The notes under the pieces: model-generated
Databases searched by the model: none
What the model saw: the letters and a program-made list of their open reading frames with translations, nothing else
What the model was told of the DNA's origin: nothing
Translations under genes and position numbers: made by a program
Source of the DNA: UBA4844 sp050943255
GTDB taxonomy: Bacteria > Bacillota > Syntrophomonadia > Syntrophomonadales > Syntrophomonadaceae
Direction: 5' to 3'
Assembly: GCA_050943255.1 (NCBI GenBank)
Contig: JBMNOV010000001.1
Coordinates: 27,101 to 91,100, forward strand
DNA: 64,000 nt
Shown here: piece after piece, positions 27,237 through 36,186 of the stretch
Numbering within the stretch: the stretch's first letter is position 1
Layout of the letters: each line of letters opens with the position of its first letter

Positions 27237-27497
27237 TTATTTATTTACTTTTCGGCCTTCACTGCCTTCCGAGCTTTCAGCCTTAATTATGCCAAAACGG
27301 GTATAGATCTCAGCATTTCCTCTAACTTTCATGGCCGAAGTATGTTCTGTAAACTGAAGCACCATTACCTCGCCCCGATCTAGTTTTTCTGTATGGTGAA
27401 ATCTAGTGTCCCTGCCACGGGTAAGACCGATAAGTGTTACTCCATTTTCCTGAGCCTTTACTACAATATAGTCTTCTCCAATATAGTTTTCATTCAT
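27237..27497 (-). CDS. mtrB: Trp RNA-binding attenuation protein (TRAP)
   Basis: 86 residues, very close to Bacillus TRAP throughout: VIGLTRG-like segment (LIGLTRGRDTRFHHTEKLDRGE) and QFTEHTSAMKVRGNAEI. The RNA-contact residues Glu37, Lys38, Lys57 and Arg59 and the tryptophan-site threonines (26, 31) are all in place, each shifted by one from Bacillus numbering. It forms an 11-mer ring that binds GAG/UAG repeats when tryptophan is bound. A C-terminal extension of about 12 charged residues is present. Its place between dnaE and pfkA differs from the folE-mtrB setting of Bacillus. Confidence 0.94.
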   Translation of the reverse strand: MNENYIGEDYIVVKAQENGVTLIGLTRGRDTRFHHTEKLDRGEVMVLQFTEHTSAMKVRGNAEIYTRFGIIKAESSEGSEGRKVNK

Positions 27498-27585
27498 GCA
27501 CTTACCTCCTCAAATTTAATAAATTAGAAAATAGACATAAATAACACTCCATGGGGGGTTATTTGGGAAAATATTATTTTTTTTA

Positions 27586-30500
27586 TTAGGCAAACCATAC
27601 ATTTTGTTGACCAAAAAGGGCAGTTAATTGTTGTTTTAAGATATTATTAGGTTTTACTTTAAGACTATCATTAAGTATTAATCTCCTTTTTCCCGGAAAA
27701 TGTAAAATTACTTCTTGTTCTCCCGGAAATTCTTTTAAGAGATGTACCATAGTATCTTTCTTGTCTGAAGTATTATTATTTTCATCAATACGAATATTTA
27801 ACTCTTTCACTACACTTGGAATAGCCTGAGCCCGCTGCATTATTATTTTAAGTTGATCGTCACGGGTATCTAAAAAACCTTCCAATACTACTGTTTGATC
27901 TGATTGAAGAACTGCTGTATTTTTACGTAAAGAGGATGGAAAGACCATTACTTCAATCCTTCCTGTTAGGTCTTCCAAGAATAAACGGGCATAGCTTTCT
28001 CCGCGCCGGCTTATTTTTCGTTGCAAGTTGGTAATTGTTCCAGCTACGCGAACATATGTATTCTCTAAACTATTGTTTAGATCATCAATTAGATGAGTTG
28101 TTAAAAGCAAAATAATTCCGCGATATTCATCAAGGGGATTTGCTGATACATAAAAACCAAGTACTTCTTTTTCACGGTTAAGCAGTTCTCTGACCGGCAG
28201 TTCTCCCCTTATTGAGGGAACAGGTTCCTCTACTAAGGTACTTGCATCTCCAAAAAGGCAGATTTGGTAATCGGATTGGCTTTGTTTAACTTGTAATGCT
28301 AGTTCTACACATTCATCCATAATGCTAAGAGCCTCTTTACGGGTTATTGCTAGAGAATCAAAACAACCTGCCACTATGAGGTTTTCTAAAATTCGCTTAT
28401 TTATCAAACTTAAATCTATCCTCTGGCAAAAATCAAACAAGGAGACAAAGGGGCTATTTCTACGTATCTCAACAATACTTTTAACTGCATTCATTCCTGT
28501 ATTTTTAATAGCACCCAGCCCAAAACGGATACTATTACCATCACCTGACACAGTGAAATTTTCATAACTTTCATTAATATCAGGTGGAAGTACATTAATA
28601 TTCATTTTTTTACATTCTTTAAGATAAAAAACTACACGATCTTGATTGCCTATGACACTGCTTAAAAATGCGCACATATACTCAACCGGATAATAAGCCT
28701 TAAGATAAGCAGTTTGATACGAAATTAATGCATAGGCCGCTGAATGGCTTTTGTTAAAGCCATATCCAGCAAAATTCTCCATAATATCAAAAAGTCTGGT
28801 AGCTATTTTCTCGTCAATACCATGGCATTGAGCAGCACCAGTTACAAATTTATCTCTTTGAGCAGCCAGCTCCTCCGGCTTCTTTTTGCCCATAGCCCGG
28901 CGCAGGATATCAGCTTCACCCATGGTAAACCCTGCTAAATCACTGGCTACCTGCATTACCTGTTCCTGATATAGTATCACCCCATAGGTTTCATTAAGTA
29001 TATTCTCCAGCAAGGGGTGTATATACTCGATTTTTTTACGCTTGTTTTTGCAATTGATAAAATCCTCTACCATTCCACTTCCCAGGGGACCTGGCCGGTA
29101 TAAGGCTATAACTGCTATGAGGTCTTCGAATCTCTGTGGTTTCATTTCAGTTAGAATGCGCCGCAGTCCATCACTCTCTAGTTGAAAAATACCGATAGTA
29201 TTACCACTTGACAGTAGGTCATAGACCACAGGATCATCTAATGGCAATTTATCCAGGGCAATTATTATTTTCCGGGTTTTTTGGATTATGGACAAAGCCC
29301 GGTCAATCACTGTTAAGGTTCTAAGTCCAAGTATATCCATCTTGAGCAGGCCAATATCTTCAACCGTTTCTTTGGTATACTGGGTAACAACATGCCCCTC
29401 CGGGGTCTTTTGTAAAGGCAATAGTGCTATTAAGGGTTCTTTGCCAATTACTACTCCAGCTGCATGAATAGAAGCATGCCTGGGCATACCCTCCAATGCT
29501 TTAGCTATATCAATAATTTTTCTGGCGGTAATGTCCGTTTGATACGCTCTTATAAAATCCGGAGATATTTCCAATGCCCTTTCGATATTTACACCTAGTT
29601 CTGCCGGTACCATTTTAGCCAGTTTATCTACTTCGCCGTAAGGTATGCTAAGTGCCCGGCCAACATCCCGAATAGCTGCTCTCGCTGCCATAGTACCGAA
29701 AGTTATGATTTGGGCTACCCGATCAGTACCATAACGGTCAACAATATAATCTATAACCTGTTCTCTCTTTTCGAAACAAAAGTCAATATCTATATCAGGC
29801 ATGCTTACTCTTTCAGGATTTAAAAAACGTTCAAAAAGCAAGCCATATTTTATGGGATCGATAGTAGTAATACCTAAGACATAGGAAACCAGGCTTCCAG
29901 CAGCCGAACCTCGACCTGGCCCTACCGGTACTCCATTACCCCTGGCCCAGTTTACCAAATCCTGTACTATTAAAAAATAACCCGCAAAACCCATACGTTT
30001 TATAGTCTCAATTTCATGCTCAAGTCTATTAATAATTTCTGGAGAAGGATTGCGATACTTTTCAGAAAATGCTTTGCGCACCATCGTTTCCAAATAAGAC
30101 TCCGGGGTATAATTAAAAGGTATATTAAAATAGGGTAAGTGAAACTCCCCAAAGTTAAAGTTTACTTCACATTGTTGGGCTATCAACATACTGTTTTCAA
30201 TGGCTTCAGGTCGAGATGGAAATAATGCTTGCATTTCAGCTGCGCTTTTCATGTAGAATTCGCTACCAGGAAAACGTAAACGATCAGACTCATCTACTAC
30301 ACTCCCAGTCTGGATACAAAGCAGAATATCATGAGCTGCTGCATCTTTTTTATATAAGTAATGGATATCATTGCTAGCAACAAGGGGAATCCCGGTTTGA
30401 TCACTTATTTGGCAAAGTCCCTGGATAATTATTTTTTCCTCTTCTATACCATGATCCTGCAACTCCAGATAAAAATTATCCGGTCCAAAAATGTCCCGGT

Positions 30501-30987
30501 ATAATAAAGCAGTTTGCATGGCCTGAGAGTATTGGCCGTTGATAATTTGCCGGGGAATTTCGCCGGCAACACAAGCAGATAAAGCAATTAAACCTTCGTT
30601 GTATTGCTGCAGAAGTTCTATATCGACCCGGGGCTTGTAATAAAATCCCTCTAAAAATGCCCGGCTAACAATATGAACCAGGTTCTTATATCCTTTATCA
30701 TTCTTACAAAGTAAGACTAGATGATAGGGCTTTTCATCCCAACCTTTTTCCTTATCTAAACGACTACGAGGTGCAACATAAACCTCACAGCCTATTATAG
30801 GCTTAACCCCCTGTTTAAGTGCTTCACGGTAGAAATCAATTACTCCATAAAGAACACCATGGTCAGTTATAGCCACAGCAGGCATATCTAACTCCCGTGC
30901 CCGGGAAACTAGCTTCTTAACCCTGCAGGCACCATCAAGCAGGCTATATTCGGAATGGTTGTGCAGATGTACAAAATTCCCACTCAT
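27586..30987 (-). CDS. dnaE: DNA polymerase III subunit alpha (DnaE)
   Basis: 1133 residues. N-terminal PHP domain (FVHLHNHSEYSLLDGA). The polymerase core has PGRGSAAGSLVSYVLGI and the catalytic PDIDIDF. It carries the finger and beta-binding region with the tandem HhH segment, and a C-terminal OB fold (YVRVAGTITNLQRKISRRG). Size and order fit DnaE1/DnaE3 rather than PolC, which is not in the window. The start ATG has GGGGAGA upstream. Confidence 0.96.
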   Translation of the reverse strand: MSGNFVHLHNHSEYSLLDGACRVKKLVSRARELDMPAVAITDHGVLYGVIDFYREALKQGVKPIIGCEVYVAPRSRLDKEKGWDEKPYHLVLLCKNDKGYKNLVHIVSRAFLEGFYYKPRVDIELLQQYNEGLIALSACVAGEIPRQIINGQYSQAMQTALLYRDIFGPDNFYLELQDHGIEEEKIIIQGLCQISDQTGIPLVASNDIHYLYKKDAAAHDILLCIQTGSVVDESDRLRFPGSEFYMKSAAEMQALFPSRPEAIENSMLIAQQCEVNFNFGEFHLPYFNIPFNYTPESYLETMVRKAFSEKYRNPSPEIINRLEHEIETIKRMGFAGYFLIVQDLVNWARGNGVPVGPGRGSAAGSLVSYVLGITTIDPIKYGLLFERFLNPERVSMPDIDIDFCFEKREQVIDYIVDRYGTDRVAQIITFGTMAARAAIRDVGRALSIPYGEVDKLAKMVPAELGVNIERALEISPDFIRAYQTDITARKIIDIAKALEGMPRHASIHAAGVVIGKEPLIALLPLQKTPEGHVVTQYTKETVEDIGLLKMDILGLRTLTVIDRALSIIQKTRKIIIALDKLPLDDPVVYDLLSSGNTIGIFQLESDGLRRILTEMKPQRFEDLIAVIALYRPGPLGSGMVEDFINCKNKRKKIEYIHPLLENILNETYGVILYQEQVMQVASDLAGFTMGEADILRRAMGKKKPEELAAQRDKFVTGAAQCHGIDEKIATRLFDIMENFAGYGFNKSHSAAYALISYQTAYLKAYYPVEYMCAFLSSVIGNQDRVVFYLKECKKMNINVLPPDINESYENFTVSGDGNSIRFGLGAIKNTGMNAVKSIVEIRRNSPFVSLFDFCQRIDLSLINKRILENLIVAGCFDSLAITRKEALSIMDECVELALQVKQSQSDYQICLFGDASTLVEEPVPSIRGELPVRELLNREKEVLGFYVSANPLDEYRGIILLLTTHLIDDLNNSLENTYVRVAGTITNLQRKISRRGESYARLFLEDLTGRIEVMVFPSSLRKNTAVLQSDQTVVLEGFLDTRDDQLKIIMQRAQAIPSVVKELNIRIDENNNTSDKKDTMVHLLKEFPGEQEVILHFPGKRRLILNDSLKVKPNNILKQQLTALFGQQNVWFA

Positions 30988-31011
30988 AAAAATCTCCCCA
31001 AACAGCTGTCC

Positions 31012-31482
31012 CTAGCCAACCTGACATACATCACAGGGATTACTCTTGGTTATATTACAAAGCTGGTTGAAAGTAATAGGCAGAATAGTATTGCTTGTAC
31101 CTGCAGCCGTATAGACTATATCAAAACGCTGAAGGCTTTTATCAATATATATAGGAATATCATTTTCTAAAGCAAAAGGACATACTCCACCAATAGAAAA
31201 ACCGGTGATTTTTAGCACCTCGTCTCCAGAAGCCATACGTACCCGGGAACCCATTAGATTTTTTACCGCCTTATTATCAATTCTCGCATCCCCAGAGGCA
31301 ACCACCATAAAAAATTCGTTGTTTTTAGTTTTTAATAAAATAGATTTAGCAATTTGTGCTACTTCAATACCCAAGGCTTGTGCTGCTAGGTATGCTGTAC
31401 TAGTATCGGTGTCGAGATTGATTATTTTAAGATGCGGTTCACGCTCTGCTAGATAAGCTCTTACTCTTTCAACTTCATTCAT
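31012..31482 (-). CDS. YbaK/EbsC-type aminoacyl-tRNA deacylase
   Basis: 156 residues, the ProX/YbaK editing fold: ALGIEVAQIAKSILLKT, FMVVASGDARID, MASGDEVLKITGFSIGGVCPFAL and the final GTSNTILPITFNQL. Such proteins hydrolyse misacylated tRNA, often Cys- or Ala-tRNAPro. Stops 25 bases before dnaE, probably in its transcript. Confidence 0.85.
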   Translation of the reverse strand: MNEVERVRAYLAEREPHLKIINLDTDTSTAYLAAQALGIEVAQIAKSILLKTKNNEFFMVVASGDARIDNKAVKNLMGSRVRMASGDEVLKITGFSIGGVCPFALENDIPIYIDKSLQRFDIVYTAAGTSNTILPITFNQLCNITKSNPCDVCQVG

Positions 31483-31560
31483 TTAGCAAACCTCACATCT
31501 AGATCTTTTCCATTAACATTATAACCATAAGCACTGTCCTTAGAAAGGTATTGAGGTATG

Positions 31561-31749
31561 TTATTCTATAATTCCCTGCTCCCGCATTCGTTTACTCATA
31601 AGACCCCCCACTTTACCACATATGGCGTTACTCAAAGAATCCCACCCTTCGTTTTGTACCTGTTCCAGAATGCCTAACTCCTTTGCAATTTCCAGCTTAA
31701 GCTTATCCTTTTCACTTAGTGGTTTATTTTGTTTTTTCTTAGATGACAT
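31561..31749 (-). CDS. Small acid-soluble spore protein, alpha/beta type
   Basis: 62 residues. KLKLEIAKELGI and later GKVGGLMSKRMREQG match the two conserved halves of alpha/beta SASP, which coat and protect spore DNA. The germination-protease site between them is not obvious. GGAG lies 11 bases before the ATG. Evidence that the organism forms endospores. Confidence 0.82.
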   Translation of the reverse strand: MSSKKKQNKPLSEKDKLKLEIAKELGILEQVQNEGWDSLSNAICGKVGGLMSKRMREQGIIE

Positions 31750-31795
31750 AATAATTTAGTCTCCTTATTGTTTATTTACTAGATAGCTGTGCAAA

Positions 31796-31844
31796 GGGAC
31801 GGGGTTGTTGACACTAAGCCTGGCTATGCCAACAATCCCGTCCC
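31796..31844. repeat. REP-like long inverted repeat
   Basis: GGGACGGGGTTGTTG pairs with CAACAATCCCGTCCC (15 bp, one G-U), 19-base loop. No T tract follows on either strand, so a simple terminator is less likely. Sequence type recalls the palindromes that go with IS200-like RAYT transposases in Firmicutes; that link is inference. Confidence 0.5.
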
Positions 31845-31882
31845 CTAATTACTTGTTTATTATTATTAAACCTCCTGGTATT

Positions 31883-32593
31883 TTATATACAGCTTTTTAT
31901 AAAATCAGCTAGCTTTGGTATCTTTCCATGCCAATCAGCCTTATACTTTGCCCCTCTATCAATCAACATATCTTCCACCAAAAAGGTCTTCATGCCAAGT
32001 TGGCCAGCTGGCAAATCTTCACCAGTATCATTACCCACCATAAGACATTCCTCAGGTTTAACTCCAATCTTCTCGGCTATCTCCTGATAATATTCAATAT
32101 GCGGCTTACAAAAGTGCATTACTTCATAAGAAGTTATTAAGTCAAACTGGTGACGGCCTATACCAGCCCATTCAATGCGATTCTGTAATGCACTTAGCGG
32201 AAATACCGCATTAGTAGCTATTACCACTTTTATACCCTGGTTCATTACATATTCCATCATTTCCGGTACCTCCGGAAACGGTTGACAAAATTCTTTTAAT
32301 AATGGAAAACATTCCTGATAATAGCGCTCAAAAAAATTGTTAAACTCCTTCGGTAAATATGGCCAATTCCGGTAAAAATCCTGCATAAAAGCTTCTTCAT
32401 TGGTTATATTAGGGTTCTTATCAGCAATCATTACACCGGTGGAACGCCATACCTGTTCAACTAGTCGGTTTCCTTCCTGGTATCCCATCTCACTTGCCAA
32501 ATTCACCATCTTACGAAAATACTGTTTAAGAAAATAATCCATATCAATATTTAATAAAGTACCATCAAGATCAAACAGTATTGCCTTAAACAT
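31883..32593 (-). CDS. HAD-superfamily hydrolase
   Basis: 236 residues. Motif I FDLDGTLLN with nucleophile Asp8, motif II VIATNAV, and motif IV MVGNDTGEDLPAG. A helical cap lies between motifs I and II. Phosphatase of unknown substrate. AAGGAG precedes the ATG. Confidence 0.85.
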   Translation of the reverse strand: MFKAILFDLDGTLLNIDMDYFLKQYFRKMVNLASEMGYQEGNRLVEQVWRSTGVMIADKNPNITNEEAFMQDFYRNWPYLPKEFNNFFERYYQECFPLLKEFCQPFPEVPEMMEYVMNQGIKVVIATNAVFPLSALQNRIEWAGIGRHQFDLITSYEVMHFCKPHIEYYQEIAEKIGVKPEECLMVGNDTGEDLPAGQLGMKTFLVEDMLIDRGAKYKADWHGKIPKLADFIKSCI

Positions 32594-32766
32594 AAGCTAA
32601 TTCTCCTTATTCCGGTTAATTTGGTAATATTGTGAATCATTATAAGCTATTGCAAGAAACAAATGAAACCTCTTATTAATTATTTTAATATTATTTTTAA
32701 AAAAGAAGGAAACTCTGTAAATAAATAGAAATTATTATTAAATAGCTTGTGGGAGGATGATTCCTT

Positions 32767-33951
32767 GTGTTTTTTACTTTTTTGAATAAAGAGCAACCTT
32801 CTTTCCTAGATGTTTCACTATTTACTACCCACTTTCCTGATGTAGTACTAACTTATTATTATAACTCTAAACTTAAAATATCTTTAAGTACTATTTTAGA
32901 ATTGAAGAATTTAGCAGCCGCTAATACCAACGCAGGCGCACCTATACGGGAATGGGAGATGTTTTATAATGAGCTAAACCTTGATACTGATATCGATAAT
33001 TTTGTTAATAGTGAATATTTAATAACTATTGGACCATATTACTATCCCTTGACTAATACCAGCATATATATTACCAAAGAATTTCCTTCTCCCTCGCAAT
33101 TATTTACCTCGGAAGATCTCGACACTTTTATTAAACTAGATTCTATACCTGAACTTAACAACGATCTATACAATTATTACCGCAATAGAAAAAATAGTAA
33201 AAAGGCGGTTCGCAATGAAAACGAACTAATAAAAGATATAGATATGTGCTTGATGTCTTTGAAAGAAATAGAAAAAGTAAACCGCCAGATTAATTATTTA
33301 AATAAGTTTCTGGAAAAACGCAGTTTTCTGGTGGAACAGGAAAGCCTATTACCGCCAGAGCCTGACAACCTTCCTCCAAAACCACAAAAAGAAGAGGAGA
33401 AAGAAATCTCCAACAATAATCTTATTCCTTTTAATCTTATTATTAATCGAAAAAAGAAGGCTCGGGAGAATGAAGCGGGTAGTAATTATAATCATGATAT
33501 GAAAGTATATATTATCCGCTATCGAGAATATGAAAAGGCTTGTGACCGTTATAAAGCTGTGCTGGAAAACTGGCTAGACTATTGCGAAACCCTAAAGGAA
33601 AACTGTTTACGAGAAATAGAAATGGCTGAATACAAAATTAAACGGCATTATAAAAATCTGCAGGTTTATAACACTATCCTGGTTAAATCGCCCATCCACT
33701 CCATCTACCAGGACCCGCAAACCTTAAGAACATTCCGTCATTATCTTGAGACTGGAAGAGCACAGAATTTGCAGGAATGTATGAATCTTTTTGAGGAGGA
33801 ATGCCACTGGTCTGAAATTAAAGCAAGCCAAGAACGTATAGAAAATACAATTTATTTCATGCAGGGAGCTAACGATGATTACCGTTTAGCTAGTGAAAAT
33901 ATTGATCGAATTATTAAAAGTTCGCAAGAAAAGAAAGCAGGAGGAGAATAA
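32767..33951 (+). CDS. Coiled-coil protein of unknown function
   Basis: 394 residues starting GTG, with GGGAGG 10 bases upstream. Not recognised. Residues about 1-140 look globular and aromatic-rich (YYYPLTNTSIYITKEF). Then come a charged helix region (about 140-200), a Pro/Glu linker (LLPPEPDNLPPKPQKEEEKE) and a second long helical segment with YRYEKA-type heptads to the end. No signal peptide or membrane helix. Stands alone, convergent with the rhomboid gene. Codon use resembles its neighbours. Confidence 0.7.
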   Translation: MFFTFLNKEQPSFLDVSLFTTHFPDVVLTYYYNSKLKISLSTILELKNLAAANTNAGAPIREWEMFYNELNLDTDIDNFVNSEYLITIGPYYYPLTNTSIYITKEFPSPSQLFTSEDLDTFIKLDSIPELNNDLYNYYRNRKNSKKAVRNENELIKDIDMCLMSLKEIEKVNRQINYLNKFLEKRSFLVEQESLLPPEPDNLPPKPQKEEEKEISNNNLIPFNLIINRKKKARENEAGSNYNHDMKVYIIRYREYEKACDRYKAVLENWLDYCETLKENCLREIEMAEYKIKRHYKNLQVYNTILVKSPIHSIYQDPQTLRTFRHYLETGRAQNLQECMNLFEEECHWSEIKASQERIENTIYFMQGANDDYRLASENIDRIIKSSQEKKAGGE

Positions 33952-34003
33952 TATTCATGCACATTACCATGTCTACACGCGAATATTTCCTTGTGGCATG
34001 CGG

Positions 34004-34660
34004 TCAATGGGATAACTTGTAACCAGACCGTAAAAAGAAACGATAGCCAAGCATTCCTGTTATAAATCCACCAATATGTGCCCAAAAAGCAATCTGGCCA
34101 CAGCTACTGGCTGCAAATAACCCAATAGCTCCACACCATAATTGCGATATGACCCAAAATCCCAAGTAAATCCAAGCAGGAATGTTAATTAAAAAGAAGG
34201 GTGGTATCAAGGTAAGAACCTTAGCATGATGAAACATTAAAAAATATGCGCCCATAACTCCAGCTACAGCACCTGAAGCACCTACAACAGGTAGAGTAGA
34301 GGTAGGATTTACTGCAAGATGAGTTAATCCGGCAGCTAAACCACAAATAAGGTAAAATAAAATAAACCTCACTCTACCCATTCGATCTTCGACATTATCT
34401 CCAAAAAGCCATAATATCCACATGTTTCCTATAACGTGCATCCAGCTGCCGTGTAAAAACATAGAGGTTAAAAACGGATAGTAATTAGATACCTGGTAAT
34501 TAGAATAATGAGATGGGACCAATCCCAGTCGGTAGATTAATTCTTCAATACCAGCACCTAATTGACTTTCATAATAAAAAATATATAAGTTAACTACAAT
34601 CAATAGAACCGACATTACGGGAAAATGCCGGCTAGGGATACTATCTCGCAGTGGTAACAT
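34004..34660 (-). CDS. Rhomboid-family intramembrane serine protease
   Basis: 218 residues, six or seven membrane segments. Catalytic Ser in GASGAVAGVMGAYF and His in HIGGFITGMLGYR, with the HGSWMHVIGNMWILW segment typical of the family. Cleaves membrane helices near the outer face. Start ATG with AGGGG upstream. Confidence 0.9.
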   Translation of the reverse strand: MLPLRDSIPSRHFPVMSVLLIVVNLYIFYYESQLGAGIEELIYRLGLVPSHYSNYQVSNYYPFLTSMFLHGSWMHVIGNMWILWLFGDNVEDRMGRVRFILFYLICGLAAGLTHLAVNPTSTLPVVGASGAVAGVMGAYFLMFHHAKVLTLIPPFFLINIPAWIYLGFWVISQLWCGAIGLFAASSCGQIAFWAHIGGFITGMLGYRFFLRSGYKLSH

Positions 34661-34857
34661 CTGCCTGGCCCCTTTTACTTTTTTTTATATTATACTGGTT
34701 TTACCCCAGAGTTAGTATAGGACTAACCTGGGAATATTATGGATAATTATGTTTGTTCACAGGATCTTACACCTGTCTGTGTAATCGGACAGCCACCTGC
34801 TTAATTTAAGTTTTTTCAATCCTAGAAAAAATTATTGCAAGAAGTTTTTTTAATAAT

Positions 34858-34873
34858 GTGTTTATTAAAACAC
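34858..34873. promoter_or_regulatory. Palindrome, possible enhancer-binding site
   Basis: GTGTTT-ATTA-AAACAC, about 100 bases before the sigma-54-type promoter, the usual distance for an activator site. A second dyad CTGTC-N10-GACAG lies near 34775-34795. Confidence 0.4.
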
Positions 34874-34970
34874 CATTTGATTGTTTACAATAAATACCTA
34901 TCCTCACGTCAACTATTATTCTTCCTTTCCAATACTTTTCCTCTAATGACTAGTTAATGTTGCTATAGGA

Positions 34971-34986
34971 TGGCATGCTTTTTGCT
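34971..34986 (+). promoter_or_regulatory. Sigma-54-type -24/-12 promoter for crt-hbd-thl
   Basis: TGGCATGCTTTTTGCT has GG (34972-34973) and GC (34984-34985) exactly 10 bases apart, as in the TGGCAC-N5-TTGC consensus. The predicted leader is about 375 bases, with a long-range pair GATTGGGC (35124-35131)/GCCCAATC (35180-35187). No gene was found between 34661 and 35372. Confidence 0.55.
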
Positions 34987-35372
34987 TGTTAACGTATTAG
35001 AGTTCTATAAAATTTTAAATTATGTAACCCCCTAAATATCTTTATATATTAGCTACTGTTCTATGATAGATAGCAGGGAACCACCCTTTTTCTGTTAATT
35101 AAGCATATTCGCCTCACCAAGTCGATTGGGCTTAAACTATCATGGAGCAGTAGCCCCCTTTTGATTTTCCTATCTTTTCGCCCAATCCAATGGATAAATT
35201 AGCATTTTTTGGTCTCAAATAGCAACATTTGTGATAAAATTGTTTTATACCCCCAGAAAGACTTGTATAAAGCCTATTGGGGAAGGGGGGAGGTAAAACA
35301 TACCTATTTCTTCAAACTATATATATGAAGAAATATATGAAGAAATTATTTATGTATTGGAGGGAGGTAAAA

Positions 35373-36155
35373 ATGGCTTTCGTAAATCTACTTTTAGAAA
35401 AGGACAATGGCCTTGGTATTCTCTATGTGAACCGACCTAAAGCTCTAAACGCCCTAAACCAGGAAACCTTGCTCGAAATGAAAGATGCCCTAACTAGTAT
35501 TAGCCACGATCCTGAAATCGATGTATTAATCATAACTGGTTCAGGCGATAAGGCCTTTGTTGCTGGTGCTGATATTGCGTTCATGCAGAACCTCTCAGCA
35601 GTTGAAGCTAGAAAATTTGGTGCATTAGGTCAAACAGTTTTTCGTATGATAGAAACTATGGAAAAGCCAGTTATTGCCGCCGTTAACGGCTTTGCCCTGG
35701 GGGGGGGTTGTGAACTGGCTATGTGTTGTGACTTTAGAATAGCTTCGACTAAAGCCAAATTTGGACAACCAGAAGTTGGACTTGGTATCACTCCAGGATT
35801 TGGAGGTACCCAGCGCCTTCCCAGATTAATAGGTGCAGGTATGGCCAGACAGCTGTTATACACAGCAGATATAATAGACGCAAATGAGGCATTGCGTATT
35901 GGTCTGGTAAATAACATTTTGCCACCAGAAGAGTTAATGGATAATGTCAAAGCTATTGCGCGCAAAATTATGAAAAAAGGCAAACTTGCAGTCCGCTTCT
36001 GCAAAGCTGCTACCAATGAAGGCCTTCAGACTGATATAGATCGTGCCATGACTATAGAAGCCGATCTTTTTGGTTTATGTTTTAGCACTGAAGACCAAAA
36101 AGAAGGAATGACGGCGTTTGTAGAGAAGCGTGCAGCTAATTTTACCGGGAAATAG
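35373..36155 (+). CDS. crt: Enoyl-CoA hydratase (crotonase)
   Basis: 260 residues. Start ATG at 35373 with GGGAGG 7 bases upstream; the earlier ATG at 35277 would add 32 residues unlike the family. Hydrates crotonyl-CoA to 3-hydroxybutyryl-CoA. The oxyanion hole is seen in AFVAGADIAFM and ALGGGCELAMCCDFRIAS. Catalytic Glu in PEVGLGITPGFGGTQRLPR is in place. First gene of the beta-oxidation operon. Confidence 0.95.
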   Translation: MAFVNLLLEKDNGLGILYVNRPKALNALNQETLLEMKDALTSISHDPEIDVLIITGSGDKAFVAGADIAFMQNLSAVEARKFGALGQTVFRMIETMEKPVIAAVNGFALGGGCELAMCCDFRIASTKAKFGQPEVGLGITPGFGGTQRLPRLIGAGMARQLLYTADIIDANEALRIGLVNNILPPEELMDNVKAIARKIMKKGKLAVRFCKAATNEGLQTDIDRAMTIEADLFGLCFSTEDQKEGMTAFVEKRAANFTGK

Positions 36156-36186
36156 CACTAACTATATATTAAGGAGGTAAGTGAGA

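Noticed and set aside
35277..35372. N-terminal extension of crotonase
   Set aside because: Unlike the family, and a strong ribosome site sits just before the ATG at 35373.
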